DNA of 64,000 nt from Chryseobacterium taichungense (GTDB taxonomy: Bacteria; Bacteroidota; Bacteroidia; Flavobacteriales; Weeksellaceae). This document shows positions 14,714 through 22,857 of this stretch, one piece after another (the first letter of the stretch is position 1; every line of letters starts with the position of its first letter). A program made the translations under genes and the position numbers. The DNA lies in NCBI RefSeq assembly GCF_900109935.1, contig NZ_FOBV01000013.1, positions 1 to 64,000 of the forward strand, in the 5' to 3' direction. Below the pieces are notes generated by a model. The model saw only the letters and a list, made by a program, of their open reading frames with translations, was not told where the DNA came from and did not search any database.

Positions 14714-16933
14714 TTAAATTCCGTCAATAATTTCATTTAAAACCGTGCTTGGTCGCATGGAAGCATATGTTTTATACGTATCTGTTTTATAGTATCCTCC
14801 GATATCCTGAGGTTTACCCTGAGCACCAATTAATTCAGCGTTGATAACTTCTTCGTTCTCTTTCATTGCCTGTGCAATCGGAGCAAATTCAGCAGCCATT
14901 TCTGCATCGGCAGTCTGGTTCGCTAATGCTTCAGCCCAATACATGGCAAGATAGAAATGAGAACCTCTGTTGTCGATCTGTCCTACTTTTCTTGCAGGAG
15001 ATTTATCAGTCGCTAAGAATTTAGCATTTGCCTCATCCAATGCATCGGCCAATACCTGAGATTTTGTGTTCCCCTGAGTCTGTGCTAAATGCTCTAAAGA
15101 AGCCTGTAATGCAAGGAATTCACCTAAAGAATCCCATCTTAAATAGCCTTCTTCTACAAACTGTTCCACGTGTTTCGGAGCAGAACCTCCGGCACCTGTT
15201 TCAAATAAACCACCACCATTCATTAACGGAACGATAGAAAGCATTTTTGCAGAAGTTCCAAGCTCAAGAATAGGGAAAAGGTCAGTTAAATAATCTCTTA
15301 ATACATTTCCTGATACAGAAATCGTATCTTTTCCTTCTCTTGCTCTTTTTAAAGTTTCAGTCATGGCATCTTTTACATCCATAATTCTGATGTAAAGACC
15401 ATTGGTATCGTGATCTTTAAGATATTTTTCAACTTTTTTGATGATTTCTCTGTCGTGTGCTCTTCCTTTATCCAGCCAGAAAATAGCAGGAGTATCTGAT
15501 AATCTGGCTCTGTTTACGGCCAGTTTTACCCAATCCTGAATCGGAGCATCTTTTGTCTGACACATTCTGAAAATGTCACCTTTTTCTACTTTTTGAGAAA
15601 GAAGAACATTTCCGTTTTCGTCCTGAACTTCGATGGTTCCGTCTGCTGCAGCCTGGAAAGTTTTATCGTGAGAACCATATTCTTCAGCTTTCTGAGCCAT
15701 CAAACCAACGTTCGGAACTGAACCCATCGTTGTAGGATCCAACTTTCCGTGTGCTTTCATATCATCAATTACAGATTGATAAAAACCTGCATAAGAACGG
15801 TCTGGAATAATACAAACGGTGTCTTCTTCTTTTCCTTCTTTATTCCACATTTTGCCTCCGCCTCTTACCAAAGCAGCCATAGATGCATCTACAATAATGT
15901 CTGAAGGAACGTGGAAATTGGTAATTCCTTTGTCAGAATTTACCATTGCTACTCTCGGTCCGTTGGCCAAAGCAGCTTCGATGTCCGCTTTAATTTCGGC
16001 TTCCTGAGCATTTCCTTTGATTTTATCAAAAAGATCAGCAAGACCGTTATTTGGGTTGATATCTAAAGACTTGAACGTTTCAGCATATTTAGTAAAAACC
16101 TCTTTAAAGAAAGTTTCTACGATAGCCCCGAAAATAATAGGATCGGAGATTTTCATCATCGTCGCCTTTAAGTGGGCAGAAAGAAGAACATTTCTGTTTT
16201 TTGCCTCATCGATAGCCTGCTGAACAAAAGCTTTCAATGCATTTAAATTCATTACAGAAGAATCAATAACCTCTCCCGCCTGAAGATTGGCAAAATCTTT
16301 TAATTGAGTTTCAGAACCGTCATTTCCTTTAAATACGATTCTGTATTTTGTTGCATTTTCTAACGTTGTTGAAGTTTCTGTTCCGTAAAAATCTCCGCTT
16401 TCCATGTGGGCAACATCTGTTTTGCTGTCAGAAGCCCAATCACCCATTCTGTGAGGGTTTGCTTTTGCATAGTTTTTAACAGCTTTAGGAGCACGTCTGT
16501 CAGAATTTCCTTCTCTTAGCACAGGGTTTACAGCACTTCCGAGAACCTTGGCATATTTAGCTTTAATGGCTTTTTCTTCATCATTCTTCGGTTCTGCAGG
16601 ATAGTTCGGAACCGCAAAACCTTTAGCCTGCAATTCAGCGATGGCAGCGTCAAGCTGAGGTACTGATGCAGATATATTAGGCAACTTGATAATATTAGCG
16701 TCAGGTTGTGTAGCCAATTGGCCCAATTCAGCTAAAGCATCACCGATTTTCTGATCATCTTTCAAAAATTCCGGGAAGTTTGCTAAAATCCTTCCTGCCA
16801 AAGAAATATCCGGAACGGCGATCTCAATGTTTGCTGATTTTGTAAAAGCTTTTACAATCGGTAAAAACGAGTGTGTTGCCAACATTGGAGCCTCATCCGT
16901 TAATGTGTAATAGATTTTTGATTTGTCTGACAT
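14714..16933 (-). CDS. icd: NADP-dependent isocitrate dehydrogenase, monomeric type
   Basis: This enzyme of about 739 residues converts isocitrate to 2-oxoglutarate and CO2 in the TCA cycle, making NADPH. Length and sequence match the monomeric (Idh-II) family: SKIYYTLTDEAPMLATHSFLPI at the N-terminus, EGNSDRRAP, MVNSDKGITNFHVPSDII and GSAPKHVEQF. The start was set at ATG 16933, since 12 further in-frame residues upstream do not resemble the family. A CAAATTTA on the plus strand (TAAATTTG on the coding strand) at 16969-16976 is a likely -7 box. Confidence 0.95.
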   Translation of the reverse strand: MSDKSKIYYTLTDEAPMLATHSFLPIVKAFTKSANIEIAVPDISLAGRILANFPEFLKDDQKIGDALAELGQLATQPDANIIKLPNISASVPQLDAAIAELQAKGFAVPNYPAEPKNDEEKAIKAKYAKVLGSAVNPVLREGNSDRRAPKAVKNYAKANPHRMGDWASDSKTDVAHMESGDFYGTETSTTLENATKYRIVFKGNDGSETQLKDFANLQAGEVIDSSVMNLNALKAFVQQAIDEAKNRNVLLSAHLKATMMKISDPIIFGAIVETFFKEVFTKYAETFKSLDINPNNGLADLFDKIKGNAQEAEIKADIEAALANGPRVAMVNSDKGITNFHVPSDIIVDASMAALVRGGGKMWNKEGKEEDTVCIIPDRSYAGFYQSVIDDMKAHGKLDPTTMGSVPNVGLMAQKAEEYGSHDKTFQAAADGTIEVQDENGNVLLSQKVEKGDIFRMCQTKDAPIQDWVKLAVNRARLSDTPAIFWLDKGRAHDREIIKKVEKYLKDHDTNGLYIRIMDVKDAMTETLKRAREGKDTISVSGNVLRDYLTDLFPILELGTSAKMLSIVPLMNGGGLFETGAGGSAPKHVEQFVEEGYLRWDSLGEFLALQASLEHLAQTQGNTKSQVLADALDEANAKFLATDKSPARKVGQIDNRGSHFYLAMYWAEALANQTADAEMAAEFAPIAQAMKENEEVINAELIGAQGKPQDIGGYYKTDTYKTYASMRPSTVLNEIIDGI

Positions 16934-16968
16934 TATACTGTTATTTATTATTTGATTTTTAAGACTCA

Positions 16969-16976
16969 CAAATTTA
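16969..16976 (-). promoter_or_regulatory. -7 box upstream of icd
   Basis: On the minus strand this reads TAAATTTG, a match to TAnnTTTG, 35 bp upstream of the icd start at 16933. No clear TTG is seen at the usual distance. Confidence 0.4.
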
Positions 16977-17071
16977 GTTAAAAATTAATCTTTTTAGATA
17001 AATAGCCGGTAAGATTTTCCACTTTAAGATTAATTTAACCTTCATATGAATGAATCGCTTCTTATTTTAAT

Positions 17072-17079
17072 TAAATTTG
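17072..17079 (+). promoter_or_regulatory. -7 box upstream of tpx
   Basis: TAAATTTG matches TAnnTTTG, 18 bp upstream of the tpx ATG. The -33 element is not obvious. Confidence 0.4.
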
Positions 17080-17097
17080 AAAAACTAAAAAAAGAAT

Positions 17098-17601
17098 ATG
17101 TCAACAACAATTACTTTAAAAGGAAATGAAGTTCACACTATAGGAACACTTCCTGAGGTGGGAACGACGATCAGAGACTTTGCACTGGTAGATTCAGGAT
17201 TACATGTAAAAACACTGGAAAATTTTGAAGGCAAGAAAAAAGTATTCAATATTTTCCCAAGTATTGATACACCGACTTGTGCATCTTCAGCAAGAAAATT
17301 CAATGAGCAGGCTTCTGCGCTGGAAAATACCGTGGTTATTAATGTTTCTAAAGATTTGCCGTTTGCCCTTGGAAGATTTTGTGCTGCCGAAGGTCTTGAT
17401 AATGTGGAAACCCTTTCGGATTTCAGAAGTAGCTTTGGTGATGATTACGAAGTGACCATAACCGATTCTCCTATGAAAGGACTTCTGAGTCGTGCCGTAA
17501 TTGTCACCGATGAAAACAATAAAGTAGTATACACGGAACAGGTTGGAGAAATTGCAGATGAGCCTAATTATGAAGCAGCATTAGCCGCTTTAAATAAATA
17601 G
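17098..17601 (+). CDS. tpx: Thiol peroxidase (Tpx, atypical 2-Cys peroxiredoxin)
   Basis: This 167-residue enzyme reduces lipid and organic hydroperoxides using thioredoxin. The Tpx signature PSIDTPTCASSARKFNE holds the peroxidatic Cys61, and LGRFCAAEGLDNV holds the resolving Cys95, the same positions as in E. coli Tpx. Length is typical. It is divergent from icd with short AT-rich promoters between them, and a terminator follows at 17627-17654. It likely acts in the cytoplasm or periplasmic face; no signal peptide is present. Confidence 0.95.
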   Translation: MSTTITLKGNEVHTIGTLPEVGTTIRDFALVDSGLHVKTLENFEGKKKVFNIFPSIDTPTCASSARKFNEQASALENTVVINVSKDLPFALGRFCAAEGLDNVETLSDFRSSFGDDYEVTITDSPMKGLLSRAVIVTDENNKVVYTEQVGEIADEPNYEAALAALNK

Positions 17602-17626
17602 AAAAATAAACACTTACTAAATAAAT

Positions 17627-17654
17627 CCCTGTAGGTTTTCCTGCAGGGTTTTAT
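17627..17654 (+). terminator. Rho-independent terminator after tpx
   Basis: ccctgtagg (17627-17635) pairs with cctgcaggg (17640-17648) around tttt with one G-T pair, followed by a T-rich tail. Confidence 0.75.
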
Positions 17655-17670
17655 TTTGTTCTACTCCGAA

Positions 17671-17706
17671 TCTCAATCTCAATCTCAGCCTCAACCTCAA
17701 CCTTAC
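17671..17706 (+). repeat. Degenerate hexanucleotide repeat
   Basis: Six-base units tctcaa, tctcaa, tctcag, cctcaa, cctcaa run head to tail just upstream of the DUF763 gene promoter. A related cctcagccttaaccttagcctc stretch occurs at 20077-20098. Both are non-coding and low complexity. Confidence 0.6.
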
Positions 17707-17751
17707 CTTTTACCATTTGAACCTTACACTATAAAATCGTACCTTTAGAAA

Positions 17752-18963
17752 ATGAAACGTTCCGGAACAGCAGATCTTCCCCTTCACTATGGCAAAGTAC
17801 CGCCGTGGCTGTATGAGCGTATGTCATTGCTCGGACTTTCAATCATCGAAGTTATCCTCACCGATTACGGAAAAGATGAGGTGTTGAGAAGACTGGCAGA
17901 TCCTTTCTGGTTCCAGAGTTTTGGCGCGGTTATGGGGATGGACTGGCATTCTTCGGGGATTACTACTTCGGTTATGGGTGCTTTAAAGCGTTCGATCAAT
18001 CCAAATTCCCAGGCACTGGGACTCTATATTTGCGGAGGAAAAGGAAAATTTTCAAGAGATACCCCTTCTGAGTTAATTCAAATCGCAGATAAAACAGGAC
18101 TGAACGGAAATGAACTGGTAAGAGCCAGCAAACTTTCAGCAAAAGTTGATAATACGGCTATTCAGGATGGATATCAGTTGTATCTTCATAATTTTATCCT
18201 GGCTGATAACGGGAACTGGAGCATCGTTCAACAGGGGATGCATGAATCCGACAGTACGGCAAGACGCTACCACTGGCATTCTGAAAATATTAAATCGTTT
18301 GTGGAAGAACCTCATACAGGAATCAATGGCATATCAAGAGGTAAAATTTTAAATCTTACTGATGCTGAAGCCTCCGGTAACAGAAAAGGAATTCTTGAAA
18401 TTTCCCACACGGATTCTGCAGAAATCATGAGCGATTTTGCCAGGCTGATTCTTCCTGCACATCATGATGTGCAGGCTTCTGATGTAGACCTGAAACGTTT
18501 GGGTGCACTTCTATATGTCACCCGTGAACAGCAGCCTCAGAATTTTGAAGATTTGCTGATGCTGGAAGGCGTTGGGCCTAGGACGATGCAGTCGCTTGCG
18601 CTGGTAAGTGAGGTGATTCATGGGGCGCCATCAAGATTTACGGATCCTGCAAGATTTTCTTTTGCTCATGGCGGAAAAGACGGTCATCCGTTTCCCGTAC
18701 CTACGAAAGTTTATGATGAAAGCATCAGCCTTATCAGAAAAGGAATTGAAAAATCCAGGCTTGGAAATTCCGATAAATTAAGGACCATCAACAAGCTTCA
18801 TGATATTGTTGTAAAAACCGAAAAGGACTTTACCCCGGATTTTGATATTCAGCAAGTCATTGAAGAAGAACGCCGGAATTCATGGAGGTTTGGCGGAAAA
18901 ACTGTTTTTGGGGATGCACAGAAACCTTCGTCTCCAAAGCCAATCCAGCTTTCTCTGTTCTGA
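17752..18963 (+). CDS. DUF763 domain protein
   Basis: This 403-residue protein matches DUF763 (Pfam PF05559), found in archaea and scattered bacteria, with no established function that I know. It opens KRSGTADLPLHYGKVPPWL. It contains GAVMGMDWHSSGITTSV, a His/Asp-rich centre (DSTARRYHWHSENIKSF) and a helix-hairpin-helix-like segment LEGVGPRTMQSLALVSEV at about 280. The AFSxxxGGKDGHPFPVP-like block follows at about 305-325. The hairpin hints at DNA or RNA contact, which is inference. It is alone in its transcription unit and ends at a perfect hairpin terminator. Confidence 0.8.
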   Translation: MKRSGTADLPLHYGKVPPWLYERMSLLGLSIIEVILTDYGKDEVLRRLADPFWFQSFGAVMGMDWHSSGITTSVMGALKRSINPNSQALGLYICGGKGKFSRDTPSELIQIADKTGLNGNELVRASKLSAKVDNTAIQDGYQLYLHNFILADNGNWSIVQQGMHESDSTARRYHWHSENIKSFVEEPHTGINGISRGKILNLTDAEASGNRKGILEISHTDSAEIMSDFARLILPAHHDVQASDVDLKRLGALLYVTREQQPQNFEDLLMLEGVGPRTMQSLALVSEVIHGAPSRFTDPARFSFAHGGKDGHPFPVPTKVYDESISLIRKGIEKSRLGNSDKLRTINKLHDIVVKTEKDFTPDFDIQQVIEEERRNSWRFGGKTVFGDAQKPSSPKPIQLSLF

Positions 18964-18975
18964 TATACAATAAAA

Positions 18976-19015
18976 AGGCTTTATACTTTTAGCTGATTTA
19001 AAAAGTATAAAGCCT
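18976..19015. terminator. Perfect 15-bp hairpin between convergent genes
   Basis: aggctttatactttt (18976-18990) and its exact inverse (19001-19015) enclose a 10-nt loop. It lies between the convergent DUF763 and dehydrogenase genes and can end either transcript. Confidence 0.7.
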
Positions 19016-19049
19016 GAGATTAAAATTCTTTAACTGAATTCCTGATTCG

Positions 19050-19889
19050 TTAAATGGCTGTTGACAACGTCAGAGCTTCCCAATCTTTTGCATCTTTCGT
19101 AATAGCCGTGATCTTATTATCTAAAAACTCCGGAGTGCCTACACCCAACAACAGGTGTACCGGCGGATGCGCTTCTTTACTGATTTGTATCAAAACATCA
19201 GCTGCCTTTACGGGATCATTCGGCTGATTCCCGTTGATCTCATCAAGATGGGTTTTCTCAGAATTTCTGGCGGCCTCATAAGCTTCGATAGAATTGGCAG
19301 GCGTTCTTAAAGAATCCTTCGTAAGGAATTCTGTGCGGAAGTAGCCGGGATAAACAACCGTGGCATAAACACCGAAATCTTTTGCCTCTTCGGCCAGCGC
19401 TTCAGTAAAACCGGCCACTGCAAATTTTGTGGAACAGTAAACACCCCAGCCCGGAAAGCCTCCATAATAGCCCCCGATCGATGAAATGTTAAAAATATTC
19501 CCTGATTTCTGATCGCGCAGGTAAGGCATGGCATTTCGGATCACATTTAAAGTTCCGAAAACATTTACCTCAAAATTAGCTCTCGTTTCTTCATCGCTCA
19601 GTTCTTCCAGCGTACCCAACTGTCCATATCCGGCATTGTTGACGATTACATCTATTTTTCCAAAATGTTCAACCGTTCTGGCTATGACAGATTTTACATC
19701 ATTATTGTCAGTAATATTCATGCTCAATGGCAGGAAATTTTCCGAAGACGCTCCGAATGCTGATGTTAAAGCTTCCACCGTGCGGCTTGTTGCGGCTACC
19801 TGATATCCTTCAGCCAACAATTTTTTTACCAGTTCGAAGCCAAGACCTTTTGAAGCACCTGTTACGAACCATACTTTTTTTGTTTCCAT
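19050..19889 (-). CDS. Short-chain dehydrogenase/reductase
   Basis: This 279-residue NAD(P)-dependent oxidoreductase has a Rossmann fold. TGASKGLG (residues 10-17) binds the cofactor and NNAGYG (84-89) is structural. The catalytic Ser is at 136/137 and YCSTK supplies Tyr151 and Lys155. It belongs to the classical SDR group near retinol dehydrogenase-like and KR-like proteins; the substrate is unknown. Basic and Arg residues after strand 2 (ATSRT) suggest NADP preference. No partner gene is adjacent. Confidence 0.9.
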   Translation of the reverse strand: METKKVWFVTGASKGLGFELVKKLLAEGYQVAATSRTVEALTSAFGASSENFLPLSMNITDNNDVKSVIARTVEHFGKIDVIVNNAGYGQLGTLEELSDEETRANFEVNVFGTLNVIRNAMPYLRDQKSGNIFNISSIGGYYGGFPGWGVYCSTKFAVAGFTEALAEEAKDFGVYATVVYPGYFRTEFLTKDSLRTPANSIEAYEAARNSEKTHLDEINGNQPNDPVKAADVLIQISKEAHPPVHLLLGVGTPEFLDNKITAITKDAKDWEALTLSTAI

Positions 19890-20165
19890 TCTTTAATATT
19901 TTTTTTGTTTTAAATGATGGTACAAAGATGGAAAGAAGATGGTTTTTAAAAGTAGTCTGATCCACGAATGATGTATCCAAATCGTGAATAATTCGCATTA
20001 TTATAAATTAATAGGTTGGAAGTTGGAAGCTTGAAACTTAAAGACCGAGTGTTTAGTTAAATACTATTTTATCCCGCCTCAGCCTTAACCTTAGCCTCAT
20101 TCTTCCAGCTCCATCCATAATATAAGGTAAAATTTAATTCTCTCTTTTAAATGTTGTTATTAAAA

Positions 20166-20903
20166 TTACCACGGACTGATGCCGGTTTCATCCTCAATAT
20201 CATTGCTGAAATATTGTCCGGTCGGTCCGTTTTCATCTGTCAGTGTATGTTTAACAATAAATGATGCCGCACTTTCAACAGAACCCGGACCACTATGGGC
20301 ATTAAAATCTGTTGCGGTATAACCCGGATCAATCACATTTACTTTGAACAGCTGGTCTTTTAGTTCATATGCCAGCGTAATGGTGTAAGCATTCAACGCA
20401 GATTTTGAAGGACCATAAGCAGCACTTTTCACATGATAATACTTCCATTCCGGATCGCTGTGTAAGGTGAGTGAACCTAGCCCCGAAGTAATGTTGCTGA
20501 TGCGAGGACTGTCCGACTTTTTAAGCAGATCTAAAAAAGTCTGTGTAACATTAATCACTCCAAAGAAATTGGTATCAAACACTTCGCGGATATCGTTTAC
20601 TGATGTTTCTGCTGCCGTCTGAGGATTTACTCCAAGAATCCCGGCATTATTAATCAGGATATCCAGTTTTCCCTGCTCTGCTTCAATGCTGTCTTTTGCA
20701 TTTTTTATCGATTCAGAATTGGTAACGTCAATTTCAACCGCTTTGATATTCTGATATCCATTTTCCGTTAATTGTTTTACGGTTTCTTCTCCTTTTTGAA
20801 GGTTTCTGCTTCCAAGGTAAACAAATAATCCTTTTTCTGAAAGTTGTTTTGCGGTTTCAAGACCGATGCTTCTGTTGGCACCTGTAATTAATACTGTTTT
20901 CAT
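20166..20903 (-). CDS. Short-chain dehydrogenase/reductase, carbonyl-reductase-like
   Basis: This 245-residue SDR has TGANRSIGLE (residues 7-16) for cofactor binding, NNAGILG (84-90), Ser139 in NITSG and YGPSK with Tyr162 and Lys166. SRNLQKG after strand 2 suggests NADPH use. It resembles plant and fungal carbonyl reductase-like SDRs. A 16-bp palindrome 53 bp upstream (20956-20971) is nearly the same as one upstream of the Crp/Fnr regulator gene, so this dehydrogenase is the probable regulatory target. Confidence 0.9.
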   Translation of the reverse strand: MKTVLITGANRSIGLETAKQLSEKGLFVYLGSRNLQKGEETVKQLTENGYQNIKAVEIDVTNSESIKNAKDSIEAEQGKLDILINNAGILGVNPQTAAETSVNDIREVFDTNFFGVINVTQTFLDLLKKSDSPRISNITSGLGSLTLHSDPEWKYYHVKSAAYGPSKSALNAYTITLAYELKDQLFKVNVIDPGYTATDFNAHSGPGSVESAASFIVKHTLTDENGPTGQYFSNDIEDETGISPW

Positions 20904-20955
20904 TTTTTATATTTAAATTGATGGTGTAAAATTGCAGTAATTAAAGAGTATAACA

Positions 20956-20971
20956 TTTGCCATTTGACAAA
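20956..20971. promoter_or_regulatory. Candidate Crp/Fnr-type operator upstream of the dehydrogenase
   Basis: TTTGCC-ATTT-GACAAA is an interrupted palindrome with 6-bp arms and one mismatch. The sister site at 21670-21685 reads TTTGTC-ATTT-GGCAAA. Both are followed by an AAAAGAAA stretch. Size and layout fit a Crp/Fnr dimer site; the match to this regulator is inferred. Confidence 0.5.
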
Positions 20972-21066
20972 AAAAGAAATTTTTTGATTGGATGCTTAAA
21001 TGGTGGAGTAATGAAATGTATATTTTATTCAGTAATAAACTTCCAGCCTCCATCTTCCATCAAATA

Positions 21067-21636
21067 TTACCTAATATTCTTCCTGATTCTACTCAGAGAA
21101 GATTGGGTAACGCCCAGATAAGAAGCAACGTATGACAGGGGAATTCTATTGACCGCTGTAGGATAGATCTCCATAAATTTCAGGTATCGGGTAGTGGCAT
21201 CTTCGGAAACAAGCGGACTTCTTCTTTCCACTTTTTGCATCAGCGCCCTTGAAATGATTTTATGAACGATAGCATCAAAACCTACAATGGTCTGCAGGAG
21301 TTCCAGCCAGTCTTTTCTTTGAAAAACAATAAGTTTGCAGTTAGTCACCGCCTGAACATAAGCGCTTGAACTGATTTGATTGTCAAAGCTTTCAAGATCT
21401 ACGACCAGATTATTCTCTTCTATGAAATATTTGGTGATCTCCTCACTTTTATTATTGTAATAGCACACACGAAGGATTCCGTCCTCCACAAAGCCAACTT
21501 GTTTGGCAATCTTTCCGGCTTCCGAAAAGTATTCTTCTTTGGAAAGGCTGATCTCTGTCGCTTTTTCCGCAATAAAATCCATCTGTTGCTGATTGAGATT
21601 TCCGAATCTCAGGATAAAATCAAATAATTCTTTCAT
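21067..21636 (-). CDS. Crp/Fnr-family transcriptional regulator
   Basis: This 189-residue protein has a cyclic-nucleotide-binding-like beta-roll (about 15-115), a dimer helix (about 118-140) and a C-terminal winged helix. The recognition segment is SYVASYLGVTQSSLSRIRK. It lacks the four-Cys Fnr cluster and a clear cAMP-binding arginine motif, so the effector is unknown; this short form is common in Bacteroidota. Its own promoter carries the palindrome at 21670-21685, and the neighbouring dehydrogenase gene carries a second copy, so autoregulation plus one local target is likely. Confidence 0.88.
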   Translation of the reverse strand: MKELFDFILRFGNLNQQQMDFIAEKATEISLSKEEYFSEAGKIAKQVGFVEDGILRVCYYNNKSEEITKYFIEENNLVVDLESFDNQISSSAYVQAVTNCKLIVFQRKDWLELLQTIVGFDAIVHKIISRALMQKVERRSPLVSEDATTRYLKFMEIYPTAVNRIPLSYVASYLGVTQSSLSRIRKNIR

Positions 21637-21669
21637 GAATGCAAGTTAGGAAAATGAATCTGGCTGAAA

Positions 21670-21685
21670 TTTGTCATTTGGCAAA
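21670..21685. promoter_or_regulatory. Candidate autoregulatory operator of the Crp/Fnr gene
   Basis: TTTGTC-ATTT-GGCAAA lies 34 bp upstream of the regulator start and is the mirror-variant of the site at 20956-20971. The shared consensus is TTTGyC, four bases, GrCAAA. Confidence 0.5.
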
Positions 21686-21712
21686 AAGAAAACGGATTTA
21701 TTTCTTTACCAT

Positions 21713-22141
21713 TTAAACATCTTTTATAAAATCTTCATATTCATAATAAAATCTTTCAAATCCATCCATCTTATCGACAAAAAACTGAAACGTTTCCTGC
21801 CAGGTATTTTTATTGAAAATCGAAACGCCATGCTTTTCTACCCAGATTCTGGCCATTACTTTTCCGTTTTCCAGCGTGTAATACTCATCTTTTTGAAAAT
21901 CGCCAATGAACTCTTTTAATATATCTTCCAAAGACCAGATTTTTTCATAATAAGCATTCCTGAAAATCTCATCTTTCATTTCAATATCCAGAGAGACTTC
22001 AGCCTTTTTATTATCTGCATAAAACTTAAACGACATGTCTTTGATCTTGGTATCATACAAAATCCATTTTCTGGGGAAGGACTTTCCAAAAGCCGTCCAG
22101 AATTCTTTCTTTAACTGTTGTGCTTCCTGCTTGCTGAACAT
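21713..22141 (-). CDS. DUF4268 domain protein
   Basis: This protein of about 142 residues, taken from ATG 22141 (MFSKQEAQQLKKEFW), matches the DUF4268 family (PF14088), often found alone or fused to nuclease-like domains. Features are the aromatic KFYADNKKAEVSLDIEMKD strand pair and repeated Glu/Tyr-rich helices with ARIWVEKHG. No catalytic motif is evident. Function is unknown. An upstream in-frame ATG at 22159 adds six residues and is less likely. Confidence 0.7.
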   Translation of the reverse strand: MFSKQEAQQLKKEFWTAFGKSFPRKWILYDTKIKDMSFKFYADNKKAEVSLDIEMKDEIFRNAYYEKIWSLEDILKEFIGDFQKDEYYTLENGKVMARIWVEKHGVSIFNKNTWQETFQFFVDKMDGFERFYYEYEDFIKDV

Positions 22142-22184
22142 AGATACAAAGGTAGACAAAAATTAGAATCCAGTTAAAAGCGAT

Positions 22185-22319
22185 GAAGAGCCAAGTAAAA
22201 GGAGCCAAGGTAAAAGTGAAGAAAACTAAGGGAGATATGTAAGTAAAATAAAAGTAAAAAGCCTATGTGATTCCTTCATTAAAAAACTTTTGCCTTTTTA
22301 CTTTTTACCTGGCTCTTTC
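22185..22319. repeat. Imperfect inverted repeat in intergenic DNA
   Basis: gaagagccaagtaaaagg (22185-22202) is mirrored by ctttttacctggctctttc (22301-22319), with further taaaagt/actttt phrases between. The sequence resembles other A-rich word-like inverted repeats at 24484-24628 and 27263-27336. It is non-coding and may fold into a long hairpin. Confidence 0.5.
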
Positions 22320-22348
22320 CATTCTTTCTGTTATTTCAGAATTTTTCC

Positions 22349-22356
22349 TATTTTTG
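22349..22356 (+). promoter_or_regulatory. -7 box directly before the Rrf2-type gene
   Basis: TATTTTTG fits TAnnTTTG and ends 5 nt before the ATG at 22362, implying a leaderless or nearly leaderless transcript. It also supports starting the protein at 22362 rather than further upstream. Confidence 0.5.
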
Positions 22357-22361
22357 TTGTA

Positions 22362-22769
22362 ATGCTGTCTAAAAAATCTCAATATGCTTTTAAAGCGCTG
22401 TCGTACCTGGTAGAAAAGAGGAATGATGGCCCTATTCTTATTTCCGAAATTGCGGCACATAAGAATATTCCTTTGAAGTTTCTGGAAAACATCCTTCTCG
22501 AACTGAAAAAAGCGGATATTCTCGATAGCAAAAAAGGAAAAGGAGGAGGATATTTCTTTAAAGAAAATCCTGAAAACGTAAAGCTGGCAAAAATTATCCG
22601 CCTGGTAAACGGGCCGATTGCTCTGCTTCCATGCGTGAGCCTGAATTTTTACGAGAAGTGTGAAGATTGCAATGAAGATCACTGTAGCCTTCACGACGTA
22701 CTGATCGAAGTTCGGGATGCTTCGCTCAATATTCTGGAAAGAAAAACATTAATGGATCTGATCGATTGA
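22362..22769 (+). CDS. Rrf2-family transcriptional regulator (CysR/IscR-like)
   Basis: This 135-residue winged-helix regulator starts MLSKKSQYAFKALSYLVEKR, the usual Rrf2 N-terminus, and has GKGGGYFF as wing. A C-terminal cysteine cluster (PCVSLNFYEKCEDCNEDHC) could bind an iron-sulfur cluster, as in IscR. The frame opens 24 codons earlier, but those residues do not belong to the family and a -7 box sits just before 22362. It precedes the sulfate-assimilation genes cysH, cysD and cysN, so control of sulfur supply, as by CymR or IscR relatives, is the likely role (inference from position). Confidence 0.85.
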   Translation: MLSKKSQYAFKALSYLVEKRNDGPILISEIAAHKNIPLKFLENILLELKKADILDSKKGKGGGYFFKENPENVKLAKIIRLVNGPIALLPCVSLNFYEKCEDCNEDHCSLHDVLIEVRDASLNILERKTLMDLID

Positions 22770-22785
22770 TCGGATCCATTTTTTT
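22751..22785 (+). terminator. Terminator overlapping the 3' end of the Rrf2-type gene
   Basis: aatggatctgatcga (22751-22765) pairs with the following 15 bases (22766-22780) with two mismatches, and seven T residues follow or overlap. It separates the regulator from cysH, which therefore should have its own promoter. Confidence 0.7.
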
Positions 22786-22857
22786 GAATTATTAGTCTAC
22801 TTTTTTGGTGGGATAATAATTTTATTAGATATTTGCATTACTTCAAATGGATAATTT

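Noticed and set aside
13429..14736. Longer start for the propeller lipoprotein at 14736
   Set aside because: The extra nine residues overlap icd, and the shorter start gives a clean lipoprotein signal peptide.
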